Assembly: GCF_026183735.1 (NCBI RefSeq)
Contig: NZ_JAPFRE010000032.1
Span: forward strand, 40,624-104,623
Direction: 5' to 3'
Length of the DNA: 64,000 nt
DNA from: Alteromonas sp. ASW11-130
Lineage (GTDB): Bacteria; Pseudomonadota; Gammaproteobacteria; Enterobacterales; Alteromonadaceae
Positions 27,509 to 36,621 of this stretch are shown in pieces (position 1 is the stretch's first letter; each line of letters opens with the position of its first letter). The notes beneath the pieces are model-generated. The model was not told where the DNA came from and did not search any database. It saw only the letters and a program-made list of their open reading frames with translations. Position numbers and translations under genes: made by a program.

Positions 27509-29212
27509 TTATAAGCTATTTTCGTTAAAAATATGTGATGCTGCGTTAAATACGGGCGACTTTTCAATCTCGGCTTTATCCAGCGGGTTACCCCACCAAA
27601 GTCCTTCATTGTTCGCTAGCACTACTATCGTCATATCTCGCTCTGGAAATTTAAGATAAAGAGCGGTAAATCCTGCGTCCTCATCCCAACCTGAATGCCA
27701 GATTATTTTTTCACCCTCTACGTATTGAATATAACGGCCGTAGGCGTAAGGTATACTGGTGCCCTGCGCTGTCACGTAGGGTTGTTCGATTAACGCTTTA
27801 GTTTTATCCGAGAGAATCTTTCCAGCATTTAATGCTAAGTCAAATTTGACGATATCCCCCGCAGTAGTACTTACGCCCGCGCCGCCAGCCATATGTCGTT
27901 CAGGTTCAGGACGCATTACATACCGCTTGTTTTTGATGCCGTACCCTCGGGCTCTGCTAAAATATACACCCGTTCTGTTGTGATCCCATAATCCGGCAAT
28001 AGAGTTATTCATCTCAGCGGGCTCGAGAATCCTACTGGTGATAACCTTGGCAAGCTCATTGTGTCGTCCTTTAGCCGCATCAATAGAGTTACCTCGTTTG
28101 GCCTCTAAAAAGCGCGATAAGCGTGAATAAAAAATTGAATTGTAGGAAAAAGCCGTATCCACTTTCTGGTTTACCACATGATTTAGCGCATGCTTTAGTT
28201 TAAATGTTTGATTACAGTTAAGGTTTTTACCGAAAATAATGCCGGAACCAGCTAGCCACTGACAATATTCCGTAAATTTAGGCATGTCACTGATCGCCTC
28301 ATCTAAACTCAACTCTCCATTTTCTACCAGCGATAAGAAGGCGGTGCCGACGAAAAATTTGCTGACCGAAGCGATCCAAAACGGGGTTTCTGTGGTGACT
28401 GGGACGTCTCCTGAAATGTGCGATACACCCTGTGCTTTTTGGTAAACCATCTTACCATTTTTGCTAATGGCTACCGAGATGCCGGGAATAAAATGTTCTT
28501 TTTGGTATTCGAGCAAAAAGTTTTCAAATTCTTTAAGCTGTGACGACAGTTTACTTTCATCTAATTCGTTGGCATCAACGGTTGGACTGGTGAATATTGT
28601 AAATGCGGAAAGAAGTAATATAGGGGCAAAAGCGGAAGCATCTACGTGGCGTTTTTTACCGACAAATGGCACTGATAGCGGATAAAAATACTTTTGTGAG
28701 CGCAATACTGAAATCACGTTTGCCAGCATCACGCACATACTAAAAGGAATAACAGCAATAAAGAAATAGAATCCGTACCCCTGTATAGATATTAATGCGC
28801 CAAACGCTACGATATAGAGTAACGTCATGGTTATTTGAAAATTAATGACCGCTCGACCATGATTATCGTAAATAATATTGTCGTCTTTTTTGTGTATCCA
28901 TAAAAATAATGGCAAGAATATATTTAGAAGCGGCAGCACAAATCCAATAAATGGCGACGCGTGAATGAGTAACAACCACTTTTTCTGAAGATTCTCTTCC
29001 CGGGGGTCATCAAGTTGTAATAAGTCATCTATTTCTATCTCTAGCGCGGCGGCAAGTAATTTTATTGTGCGCAATTGTGGTTGTACTGCACCTTTTTCTA
29101 CCCGCTGTATTGTACGCACCGTAACATTAGTCATGTCGGCGAGTTTTTCTTGCGAGTAACCTTTCAATTTTCTTTGATAGATGAGCCTTTCTGCAAACAC
29201 TTCATTTTTCAT
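27509..29212 (-). CDS. fusion: XRE-type HTH, DUF4870-like membrane domain, serine beta-lactamase-fold domain
   Basis: A 567-residue protein with three parts. Residues 8-65 are a Cro/C1-type HTH (YSQEKLADMTNVTVRTIQRV). Residues 78-170 are membrane helices with the DUF4870 motif WIHKKDDNIIYDNHGRAVINF. A further hydrophobic anchor (193-210) precedes a class C beta-lactamase/PBP-like domain with SVSK (S282, K285), a FSYNSIFYS segment where the usual Y-x-N is altered to YNS, and late HSGWDEDAG in place of the KTG box. Positive-inside reasoning puts the HTH in the cytosol and the hydrolase in the periplasm. It could be a membrane-bound regulator sensing a cell-wall or peptide ligand. Frames join without a stop, so it is one gene; the role is unknown. 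Confidence 0.85.
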   Translation of the reverse strand: MKNEVFAERLIYQRKLKGYSQEKLADMTNVTVRTIQRVEKGAVQPQLRTIKLLAAALEIEIDDLLQLDDPREENLQKKWLLLIHASPFIGFVLPLLNIFLPLFLWIHKKDDNIIYDNHGRAVINFQITMTLLYIVAFGALISIQGYGFYFFIAVIPFSMCVMLANVISVLRSQKYFYPLSVPFVGKKRHVDASAFAPILLLSAFTIFTSPTVDANELDESKLSSQLKEFENFLLEYQKEHFIPGISVAISKNGKMVYQKAQGVSHISGDVPVTTETPFWIASVSKFFVGTAFLSLVENGELSLDEAISDMPKFTEYCQWLAGSGIIFGKNLNCNQTFKLKHALNHVVNQKVDTAFSYNSIFYSRLSRFLEAKRGNSIDAAKGRHNELAKVITSRILEPAEMNNSIAGLWDHNRTGVYFSRARGYGIKNKRYVMRPEPERHMAGGAGVSTTAGDIVKFDLALNAGKILSDKTKALIEQPYVTAQGTSIPYAYGRYIQYVEGEKIIWHSGWDEDAGFTALYLKFPERDMTIVVLANNEGLWWGNPLDKAEIEKSPVFNAASHIFNENSL

Positions 29213-29885
29213 TTGTGGTTTTACTTTTTGTAGATAAGTGGGACAATAAAGTTACCCATTCAGGCGCGACATTGTTACGACATTCCTATGTCATGTATCT
29301 GTCATTTATAGCAAAATCATTAGTTTAATGGAAATTTGTATTGATGGAGGTGCAAAAACACTTGTTATGTTTTGGCAGACCATAGCCGATCAATTGAGTT
29401 CAAATTCACCCATAAACGCTCGCTCGTTAATATTGTCATCATGGCAGCTGGGTCATCCTGAAAGCATCTAATATTTACTTTTAATAGAGTAAATACAGCC
29501 GAAGAAAGAGGAATCAGTCTAATCAATATAGGGTGAGATAAGAGTGTTCTGGCATTTCAAATGAATGTAGCGCAGGGGAGAGAGATTTTATTTTTTTTGG
29601 CTTTTCGCTTTCAGGCTTCGACTTCGCACTTTAAACTTTTAAGTGGCGCGCCAACTGTTTAATTACGGCCGACTAAACCTTTCTTAAACGGCACATAAAC
29701 AGTTGAAAACGTGCGCTCGGTTTCACTACACCTTATTGCGGATACATACTATCTTCACCTAGCGAGAGGGGTAAACGTAAGAACTAAACATATAGAAGAA
29801 ATGCAAATCAGAAACTAGAGAGACTGTTAGTTCGTAAAATTCGAGGGCAACTTTCGTAGCCCTCGTTGCACCTGAACTATTCTAA
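29213..29885. other. intergenic region
   Basis: 673 bases upstream of the HTH-hydrolase gene and downstream of the PfpI gene. I see AT-rich tracts including a T8 run near 29591 but no supportable gene, RNA or clear hairpin. Confidence 0.5.
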
Positions 29886-30446
29886 CTAAACAGTCTGTCT
29901 ATCATGCTTACCTTCACGAATTTCTTCGATTACCTTTTTACAGAAAGCATCTAAGTCATCGGGATCACGGCTGGTCACCAACCCTTGATCAACCACCACC
30001 TCTTCGTCTACCCAGTTACCGCCAGCATTTTTAATATCAGTTTTGATGCTGGGGAAAGAAGTGAGTTTGCGATCTCTCACCACGTCTGCTTCTACCAATA
30101 CCCACGGACCATGACAGATAGCAGCCACGGGCTTGTGCTGGGCAAAGAATTCGCGCACAAACTTAACGGCTTGGTCGTTGGTTCGTAGTGCATCTGGGTT
30201 GTGTACGCCGCCCGGCAGAATTAAGCCATTGTAATCGTCAGCAGAGACGTCATCGATGGTTTTATCTACAGAGAAGGTATCCGCTTTATCAGCGTGATTA
30301 AAGCCTTGAATTTGGCCGCTTTCCAGAGAAACGATATGGACTTCAGCTCCTTCATCTTTAACTGCTTGCATGGGGCGAGTTAACTCAACTTGTTCAAAGC
30401 CATCAGTTGCCAGGATCGCAACGCGTTTACCATCTAGTTTTGCCAT
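29886..30446 (-). CDS. DJ-1/PfpI family protein (YhbO-like)
   Basis: A 186-residue protein of the PfpI group. The nucleophile elbow AICHGPW contains C111 and H112, E18 and the GGVHNPDALR loop are conserved, and SRDPDDLDAFC closes the active site. Relatives in E. coli (YhbO, YajL, HchA) are stress-protective proteins described as peptidases or deglycases. No signal peptide. A GGAGCTT ribosome site precedes the start. It stands alone. Confidence 0.93.
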   Translation of the reverse strand: MAKLDGKRVAILATDGFEQVELTRPMQAVKDEGAEVHIVSLESGQIQGFNHADKADTFSVDKTIDDVSADDYNGLILPGGVHNPDALRTNDQAVKFVREFFAQHKPVAAICHGPWVLVEADVVRDRKLTSFPSIKTDIKNAGGNWVDEEVVVDQGLVTSRDPDDLDAFCKKVIEEIREGKHDRQTV

Positions 30447-30544
30447 AAATAAAGCTCCTTTATTGTCACTAATTGATTATGTGATACGCCAACTCATACG
30501 GAAGCAAAAAGATGAAGGTTTGGTGCGGATGGATTAAATATTTG

Positions 30545-31654
30545 TTACGAACGACTGTTGTTTAGTTTTAACCATAATAAGGAGCGCTGTTGATCAATTC
30601 GAAATTCAAAATGCCGTAGAACGTTCATGCCCAATAAACCATCAGCATGAGCCATCGAGCCGTTCGGTAGCGTCATAACATTCAGTTCAGGAAAACTAAA
30701 GTCACCCACAAGCACACCAAATACCTGATTCATTTCAGAATCAATCTCTCCCCCCGCAGTTCGCATATTGAATATGCCAATTCGAATGGTATCTTGTTGT
30801 TCGGCGATGGCGTCCATAACCTGTCGAGTAACGGAAGTGGTGCTGGCACCTGTGTCAATAATCAACTTAGTAGTAATGGGACCGAACGCAACATTAACCA
30901 AATAGTGGTCGCCGAGTCGTTGCAAAGGAATTGACTGATAAGTGGTTTGGTTGAAATCACCCATTTGCGGAAATTCTTCCGGTTGGGGTGTTTCAGTTTT
31001 TCGAAGCCGTTGTCGTAAAGATGTTGCCTGCGCATCTTGAGCGGAAAGTGCTGCCAGCGTGTCCTCCATTAACGTAAATTTTTGTTGTTGGCCGTACGCT
31101 TCAGCCAACGCGAGTACAATTTGTTTATTCGTAGGAAGTTGTTGGAATAAGGGTTCTAAAAATTGGGCGAGTAGTTCCCAGCTTTGTGTTTGTTCTAATT
31201 CATGAATCGTTTCTCGTAAAAGATGAACCACGCGCTGCTGAATTCTTTCTCTGATTTTATCGTCCAGTGGTCGCCGCAGCAGCGTATAATAGTGAAGCAG
31301 AGCTTCGTTCAGTGGCTCCGTTTTCATCATTAATTCGGCTTCGAGTAATAACAATTCTATATTATCGGGTTGCTCTCTTAATTTAAGTTGTAATTTATAA
31401 CGGAGTTCACTTAATTTACCCTCGGCCAATAAGCTTTGAAGCGCTTCAACGTCTAGCCCATCCAATGAACTGGTATTCACACTCAGCTGCGTTGTATTTG
31501 CAGATGAATCGTCATCAAGGGGAGTGTGGCCCGGCCCTGAATTTACAAAGGGGGGAGCTACAGCCGTAGAAATAGCATTACCTTGCCACTGACGGTATAA
31601 CCAGACATTAGCGGTGACCGAGATGATTAACGCCAGTATTAAAATGAATTTCAT
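30545..31654 (-). CDS. membrane-anchored retropepsin-like aspartic protease with helical repeat domain
   Basis: A 369-residue protein. One N-terminal membrane anchor (residues 3-19) is followed by a linker and TPR-like helices (about 65-215), then a single-lobe aspartic protease: LIIDTGASTTSVT (D266) and DGLLGMNVLRHFEFRID, which fit the clan AA/TIGR02281 pattern. Such single lobes act as dimers. The protease should face the periplasm. Its start overlaps the stop of the thioesterase gene by one base, so it is coupled to that gene. Substrate unknown. Confidence 0.85.
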   Translation of the reverse strand: MKFILILALIISVTANVWLYRQWQGNAISTAVAPPFVNSGPGHTPLDDDSSANTTQLSVNTSSLDGLDVEALQSLLAEGKLSELRYKLQLKLREQPDNIELLLLEAELMMKTEPLNEALLHYYTLLRRPLDDKIRERIQQRVVHLLRETIHELEQTQSWELLAQFLEPLFQQLPTNKQIVLALAEAYGQQQKFTLMEDTLAALSAQDAQATSLRQRLRKTETPQPEEFPQMGDFNQTTYQSIPLQRLGDHYLVNVAFGPITTKLIIDTGASTTSVTRQVMDAIAEQQDTIRIGIFNMRTAGGEIDSEMNQVFGVLVGDFSFPELNVMTLPNGSMAHADGLLGMNVLRHFEFRIDQQRSLLWLKLNNSRS

Positions 31655-32112
31655 CAGCTCGCTTCTTTCTCAGCTATGCACGCATTGCCATAAATACGCT
31701 GAAACTTTTCCGGCATACGCTTGGGTGCGCCGGACGTCATGCTGACACAAATAAACTGGGTTTTCGCCGCAAACACCATTTTTGAGCGCCTAGGGCAGTA
31801 AAATTGAAACTCGCGGGTTAGCGATAACGCGCGTTCACAGGAGACAATCCAAGTTGCACACGCCAATTCGTCATCTAGATAACAGGGTGCAAGGTAATCT
31901 AGTTCGTGACGACGAATAACCATACCTCGATCTAATTCTGCGTAATCGGTAAAGTGCAGGCCGAGAAAGTTTGAATGAGCCCACGCCACTTTTTCCAACT
32001 GAGATAAATAGGCTACGTTGTTAACGTGCTGATAGTGATCTAAATGAGCCTGCGCAATCTGCCACTTCTCAATATAAGGAGAAGGGTATTTCCAAAAACC
32101 TATTTCAGACAT
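31654..32112 (-). CDS. acyl-CoA thioesterase, hotdog fold (4-HBT/YbgC-like)
   Basis: A 152-residue hotdog-fold thioesterase. AHLDHYQHVNNVAYLSQLE is the helix with the usual catalytic D-x-x-x-H-V-N-N motif, and RRHELDYLAPCYLDDELACAT is the following strand pair. It hydrolyses acyl-CoA of unknown chain length. It overlaps both neighbours (8 bases with the FFLEELY gene upstream, 1 base with the retropepsin downstream). Confidence 0.9.
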   Translation of the reverse strand: MSEIGFWKYPSPYIEKWQIAQAHLDHYQHVNNVAYLSQLEKVAWAHSNFLGLHFTDYAELDRGMVIRRHELDYLAPCYLDDELACATWIVSCERALSLTREFQFYCPRRSKMVFAAKTQFICVSMTSGAPKRMPEKFQRIYGNACIAEKEAS

Positions 32113-32812
32113 GAGGAAGGGGGTTATTTTCTGGTAGCGTCGTTTCAGGGGCGAGCAACTTCTCCATTAGCTCTCTTTCCCGAGATACTACGGGATCAAC
32201 AAAGCCATGAACATCACCAATTAACTTAAAGGACTGAAATCCACGCTCAAGAAACTCATGCAGGGTCAGTAAACCCGCAACTTTAGCGGGGCGGCGCGCA
32301 AGTTTTATTAACATGCCAATACCTTTAATTTTAATCACGTCATTTAATTGCATACCTAAATCGTAGATTAAGTCTAATTGTTTTTGTCTGTCTTCTTTTC
32401 GTCCGACTTTGCGGTAGGCGACAGCGTAACTGTCTCTATCTAAGGCTTGGCCTGCTAGCGCTTCTGTAACTTCCAAGTCTAAATCAAATGATAGTGCATT
32501 CAGGGCCAACGCGTCTTCCAGCGCAAACATTGCTTTATCAGGAAGTACTTTGGCTAATTTAGGGATAACTCGGGCGATATCAGCATCCCGTTGGCTGAAG
32601 TCTTTAGGCCCATACAACTCATCAACGAAAAATCCCATAGCATCCTGATAAGGCTGCTGTTGAGCTAAATCTTGATGGGACACAAGCAAGCGTTCACATT
32701 GCCATGCCTGTAGCTGGTGAATATTCTCTAATTGTCCCATACGCTCGACCAGTTCACGCTTCGCGTTAACTCGATGCAGATGTTTTATCAGGGGTTGTAC
32801 TGACTGATTCAA
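32105..32812 (-). CDS. FFLEELY-motif conserved protein
   Basis: A 235-residue all-helical protein. MGFFVDELYGPKDFSQRD is the defining FFLEELY motif with one change (V for L, D for E). Function is not known. It is the first gene of a three-gene coupled leftward unit with a thioesterase and an aspartic protease, and the same FFLEELY-thioesterase pairing is one I recall from other gammaproteobacteria. Divergent from epmC. Confidence 0.85.
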   Translation of the reverse strand: MNQSVQPLIKHLHRVNAKRELVERMGQLENIHQLQAWQCERLLVSHQDLAQQQPYQDAMGFFVDELYGPKDFSQRDADIARVIPKLAKVLPDKAMFALEDALALNALSFDLDLEVTEALAGQALDRDSYAVAYRKVGRKEDRQKQLDLIYDLGMQLNDVIKIKGIGMLIKLARRPAKVAGLLTLHEFLERGFQSFKLIGDVHGFVDPVVSRERELMEKLLAPETTLPENNPLPHV

Positions 32813-32932
32813 ACGATATCCTCTTGCTTACTTAGACCAATAGCGTCGACAGAAGTGACTCAACATGCCGGAATCTGTTAGACTTCGCAACCTGTTTTAT
32901 TAGGTCAACATAGTAAAAAATTTAATCTTATT

Positions 32933-33493
32933 GTGAATATTTGCCAGCAAACTTCCAGTCATTTTGACGAAGAAGCCCATGCCGTTGATACGTTAATTGC
33001 ATTGTTCGACAGCTTATTCTTTACCGCGTTTAATACTCGTCTCATTCGCGGCGAAAATGAGCCTGTTTACCTGCCTGCTAATAATTTAACGCCTTACAAT
33101 CAAATTGTGTTTGCTCACGGTTATTTTTCAAGTGCACTACACGAAATTGCCCATTGGTGTATTGCCGGTGCAGCGCGTAGAAAACTGGAAGATTACGGCT
33201 ATTGGTACTGTCCCGACGGGCGTAACGAACAACAGCAAAAAGAATTCGAACAAGTTGAAGTTAAACCTCAGGCAGTTGAACGCGCATTTACATTGGCGGC
33301 GGGAAGAAAATTCAGGGTGAGTACAGACAATTTGAACGGCGCTGAGCCAGATCGCGAAGCGTTTGAAGAATCGGTATTGCAACAATATGCCTTATACGAA
33401 CAAAATGGTTTTCCGCCGCGCGCACAATTATTTATTGATGCGCTCAACGATACGTTTGGAGATATACTTGAACAACAGCGAGCGAATGCATGA
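32933..33493 (+). CDS. epmC: elongation factor P hydroxylase EpmC (YfcM)
   Basis: A 186-residue protein that hydroxylates the lysyl-modified lysine of EF-P. Family motifs are FNTRLIRG-NEPVYLPA, FAHGYFSSALHEIAHWCIAG (metal-like HEIAH) and DYGYWYCPDGR. The start is GTG 32933. The ATG of the next gene overlaps its stop (ATGA). In E. coli yfcM and yfcL also lie beside mnmC, as here. Confidence 0.95.
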   Translation: MNICQQTSSHFDEEAHAVDTLIALFDSLFFTAFNTRLIRGENEPVYLPANNLTPYNQIVFAHGYFSSALHEIAHWCIAGAARRKLEDYGYWYCPDGRNEQQQKEFEQVEVKPQAVERAFTLAAGRKFRVSTDNLNGAEPDREAFEESVLQQYALYEQNGFPPRAQLFIDALNDTFGDILEQQRANA

Positions 33494-34623
33494 GTGATCG
33501 CAAAATATTTCGTTTAGGCGTGTTGGTCAACCCCTTTGCCGGTATCGGAGGGGCGCTGGCTTTGAAAGGTAGTGACGGCGCCGCCATCCGAGAAAAGGCA
33601 CTGGCCAATGGTGCAGAAAAAAAAGCTAACCAAAAAATGCGGCTGGCATTGGAGAAGCTAATACCTTTACGTTCTAATCTGGAGTTGTTCACTGCATCCG
33701 GCGACATGGGCGAGTCAGTGTGCCAAGAGACAGGTTTTAATTACACCGTACTATTTCACTCGAAACATACCCAAACCGAAGGTGAAGATTCGGAAAAAGC
33801 CGCGCTGGCTATGGTTGAGGCTGGGATAGACTTACTACTATTTGCTGGCGGGGATGGTACCGCGCGCAACGTCTATCATAGCGTTGCTGAACGAGTGCCT
33901 GTATTAGGTGTTCCCGCTGGCTGCAAAATTCATTCAGGAGTTTATGCTGTGACCCCCTCCGGTGCCGGGGAAATAGTCGCAAAGATGGTGCGGGGCGAAT
34001 TGGTAAGTGCGCAAGATGGGGAGGTGCGCGATATTGATGAAAACGCATTCCGCGAAGGAAAGGTGCGTGCAAAACATTATGGAGAAATGCGTGTTCCCCA
34101 TGATCTGGTTTATCTACAGTCAGTTAAAATGGGGGGCAAAGAAAGTGAGGAGTTAGTCTTACTGGACATCGCCGCCCATATTGCAGAGTGGATGGATAGC
34201 AACGAAGACACATATTTTGTGATGGGATCGGGGTCCACCGTAGCGGCAATTATGGATGAACTGGGATTGCCTAATACATTGCTGGGGGTAGATATTGTAC
34301 AAAATAGAGCATTAGTTGCCAGCGATGTAAACGCGTCTGAATTATTAAAGATAACCGCTGATAAGGCCACCCAATTAATCATTACCGTCATTGGTGGACA
34401 GGGCCATTTATTCGGCCGAGGTAATCAACAGCTAAGCCCGACCTTTATCCGTCAGATAGGAAAGGATAATATTTTAGTTGTGGCAACGAAACATAAGTTA
34501 GAGAGTTTGGATGGCCGCCCACTTCGGCTTGATACCTCTAACCCTGATCTGGATAACGAACTAGCGGGCAGTTTTTCGGTCATTACGGGTTATCACGATA
34601 AAGTTTTTTACCCAGCCATTTGA
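33490..34623 (+). CDS. ATP-NAD kinase-like protein
   Basis: A 377-residue member of the NAD kinase-like family distinct from housekeeping NadK. It shows LGVLVNPFAGIGG, the glycine motif FAGGDGTARNV, GVPAGCKIHSGVYAVTP and a C-terminal VIGGQGHLFGRGNQ region. It probably phosphorylates NAD or a related nucleotide, but the substrate has not been read from sequence. Coupled to epmC by a 4-base overlap and 21 bases before yfcL. Confidence 0.88.
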   Translation: MSDRKIFRLGVLVNPFAGIGGALALKGSDGAAIREKALANGAEKKANQKMRLALEKLIPLRSNLELFTASGDMGESVCQETGFNYTVLFHSKHTQTEGEDSEKAALAMVEAGIDLLLFAGGDGTARNVYHSVAERVPVLGVPAGCKIHSGVYAVTPSGAGEIVAKMVRGELVSAQDGEVRDIDENAFREGKVRAKHYGEMRVPHDLVYLQSVKMGGKESEELVLLDIAAHIAEWMDSNEDTYFVMGSGSTVAAIMDELGLPNTLLGVDIVQNRALVASDVNASELLKITADKATQLIITVIGGQGHLFGRGNQQLSPTFIRQIGKDNILVVATKHKLESLDGRPLRLDTSNPDLDNELAGSFSVITGYHDKVFYPAI

Positions 34624-34644
34624 TAAGTAGCAGAGTAAACCAGT

Positions 34645-34920
34645 ATGCCTAATCACTTAGAAAATAAGATTGAAGCAATAGAATCCCAATTAGACGCAGT
34701 TGTCGATAATGGCAGCGATGATGAACTATTTGTGGCCAGTTATTTGCGTGGACACTTTGACCTAGTGGCGTGTAAGCTGCTGGCACTACCACAGGCTGAT
34801 ACTGAAGCGCTAGATGATAATATCCGCTCAAGTTTACAGCGGGCGTTTACACAAGGCGAATTGGAATTACATGACCAGCAGAAAGTGGCTTCCTTGTGGG
34901 AGGCACTTATTGCGTCCTAA
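34645..34920 (+). CDS. yfcL: YfcL family protein
   Basis: A 91-residue acidic helical protein that matches E. coli YfcL (DNGSDDELFVASYLRGH, then LQRAFTQGELELHDQQKV). Function unknown. Last gene of epmC-NADK-like-yfcL; hairpin follows. Confidence 0.92.
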   Translation: MPNHLENKIEAIESQLDAVVDNGSDDELFVASYLRGHFDLVACKLLALPQADTEALDDNIRSSLQRAFTQGELELHDQQKVASLWEALIAS

Positions 34921-34931
34921 TCGTTTTAAAT

Positions 34932-34966
34932 AGCGGCAATTACCAGGCATAGGATTGCCGCTTCTT
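34932..34966 (+). terminator. hairpin after yfcL
   Basis: AGCGGCAAT (34932-34940) pairs with ATTGCCGCT (34954-34962), then TCTTC. Loop of 13 bases. Confidence 0.65.
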
Positions 34967-35092
34967 CTGGTAAACCTCCTACTTTTCCCTCGTAGTCACT
35001 ATGGTACGTTTTTTGCCGTCATTCTTTTATGTGTCACAAAATTGACCTCCCGAAAACGCAATTTACGGTCAATATAAGAATTCAGGTTGTAC

Positions 35093-35761
35093 ATGGCAAA
35101 TCAACACTTTCGTTTGAAGAAATTATGGTTAATCACTATCAGCATGTTAGGAATAGTTGTTCTTTCAGGCTGTACTTTGCTAGCGGGATCATCTGAAGCT
35201 GATACTAAATCAGGACCAAAACCAATCCAAAAAGTTGTTACAGCAACGGGCGAACCTTTATCCGCCCTGGGAAACGTTGAATATTATACTTTTACGTTAG
35301 CTAATGAGTTATTTGCTAACGTTCGTCCAAGCAGACAAGTGAGATATGCGGTAACTGGCTTCGTTCCTGTTACCTCCATGACGTATGACAATAATGATCA
35401 GCATCCATTAATGCTGCTAGGCCATCAATTGGAGCAGGGGTTAGTAACCGAAGCCACTAAGCGCGGATTCTTGGCGCAAGAATACAAACTGACCGACAAT
35501 ATTATTATGTCTGATCATGCCGAGCGTGTATTGACGCGCGATATCGAACAGCTGTCAGCTGTCGGCCGTGTGGATTACTACATAACTGGAACGGTAGTAA
35601 AGCAGGAATCTGGGGCCATGGTCAATGCAAGAATTATTGATGCAAACAGTAAAGAAATCATATCAGCCGCCACTCGCTTTTTCCCGGCCGAAGTATTTTG
35701 GCAGAAAGAGCATGTAACCACACGCAATGGCAGGCTGTACCGTAGTGAGATTAAGGGGTAA
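35093..35761 (+). CDS. FlgO-domain lipoprotein 1
   Basis: About 222 residues. A lipobox VVLSGC gives a mature N-terminal Cys near residue 27, then a short linker and a FlgO-like domain: YYTFTLANELF, VTGFVPVT, LGHQLEQGLVTEATKRGF and ITGTVVKQESGAMVNARII. FlgO in Vibrio is an outer membrane lipoprotein affecting flagellar stability and motility. This copy is the most divergent of the three. ATG 35093 is preferred to TTG 35087. It heads a tandem group of three, 5 bases before the next. Confidence 0.82.
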   Translation: MANQHFRLKKLWLITISMLGIVVLSGCTLLAGSSEADTKSGPKPIQKVVTATGEPLSALGNVEYYTFTLANELFANVRPSRQVRYAVTGFVPVTSMTYDNNDQHPLMLLGHQLEQGLVTEATKRGFLAQEYKLTDNIIMSDHAERVLTRDIEQLSAVGRVDYYITGTVVKQESGAMVNARIIDANSKEIISAATRFFPAEVFWQKEHVTTRNGRLYRSEIKG

Positions 35762-35766
35762 CGGGA

Positions 35767-36606
35767 ATGAACAAGCAATGTAAACTTGTGCTGGTAGGTA
35801 TATGTGCAATGACGGTGACCACCGGCTGTACCGTGTTGGACAGAATTGAAGAGTGGGCGTTGGCAGGCAACGAAAGTTCCGAAGACGTTGTACATAACTC
35901 GTATACGCAGAATCCACAGACGTTGACAGAGCCTGTTGATGCGTCTAACCCTGCGCCCACCAATGTGGTTGATATTACAGCGGCAGATCGAAACTACCCA
36001 GGATATGAGAATGATTATAATGCTGACAGCGACGCCGACAAACAGGATAGCTTTGGAGCGATAAGTCAACCACGCCTGTATTCCAATGTACAAAGTTCAT
36101 ATAAGGGCCGACCGCTGACAAAGCATATTGGGGACTATGTTAAAAATATGGCCCAAGATCTCATCAGCAATATGGAATACGTTAGTGAAAAAACACCCGT
36201 TGCAGTAACACATTTTGCGTTGCTGGACTCAAATCTTAAAAGTACAAATTTACTTGGCCAGCAAATGGCCGAATCATTCATTCATGAGCTGCATAAGTTC
36301 AGAATACCTGTACTCGACTTTAAAACCACTGATTACATTCGTATTACTGAACATGGTGATTTCGCCTTATCCAGGGATTATCTGGAACTAAATAGTTCAT
36401 TGCCTATCGAGTATGTCCTTACGGGGACTATGACGCGGCATCAAGGCGGTATGTTGGTCAATGCACGCATTATCGGTATGGATTCTCATGCTGTGGTTGC
36501 CAGTGCCCAAATGATGGTACCGTTTTATGTGGTAGATGCGCTTATACCTAGTGATGGCACCATGCCCAACGGTGGCAAGGATGGTGTCCGATTTACCCGC
36601 GGATAA
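35767..36606 (+). CDS. FlgO-domain lipoprotein 2
   Basis: A 279-residue lipoprotein. The lipobox is VTTGC; a ~85-residue D/N/E-rich linker precedes a clear FlgO domain from about residue 110 (VTHFALLDSNLKSTNLLGQQ, IPVLDFKTTDYIRIT, GDFALSRD, YVLTGTMTRHQGGMLVNARI). Two asparagine-rich segments and the GKDGVRF tail are not conserved in the other copies. Middle gene of the trio; possibly outer membrane facing the periplasm. Confidence 0.88.
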   Translation: MNKQCKLVLVGICAMTVTTGCTVLDRIEEWALAGNESSEDVVHNSYTQNPQTLTEPVDASNPAPTNVVDITAADRNYPGYENDYNADSDADKQDSFGAISQPRLYSNVQSSYKGRPLTKHIGDYVKNMAQDLISNMEYVSEKTPVAVTHFALLDSNLKSTNLLGQQMAESFIHELHKFRIPVLDFKTTDYIRITEHGDFALSRDYLELNSSLPIEYVLTGTMTRHQGGMLVNARIIGMDSHAVVASAQMMVPFYVVDALIPSDGTMPNGGKDGVRFTRG

Positions 36607-36621
36607 CAGGGTAGAGGATAT

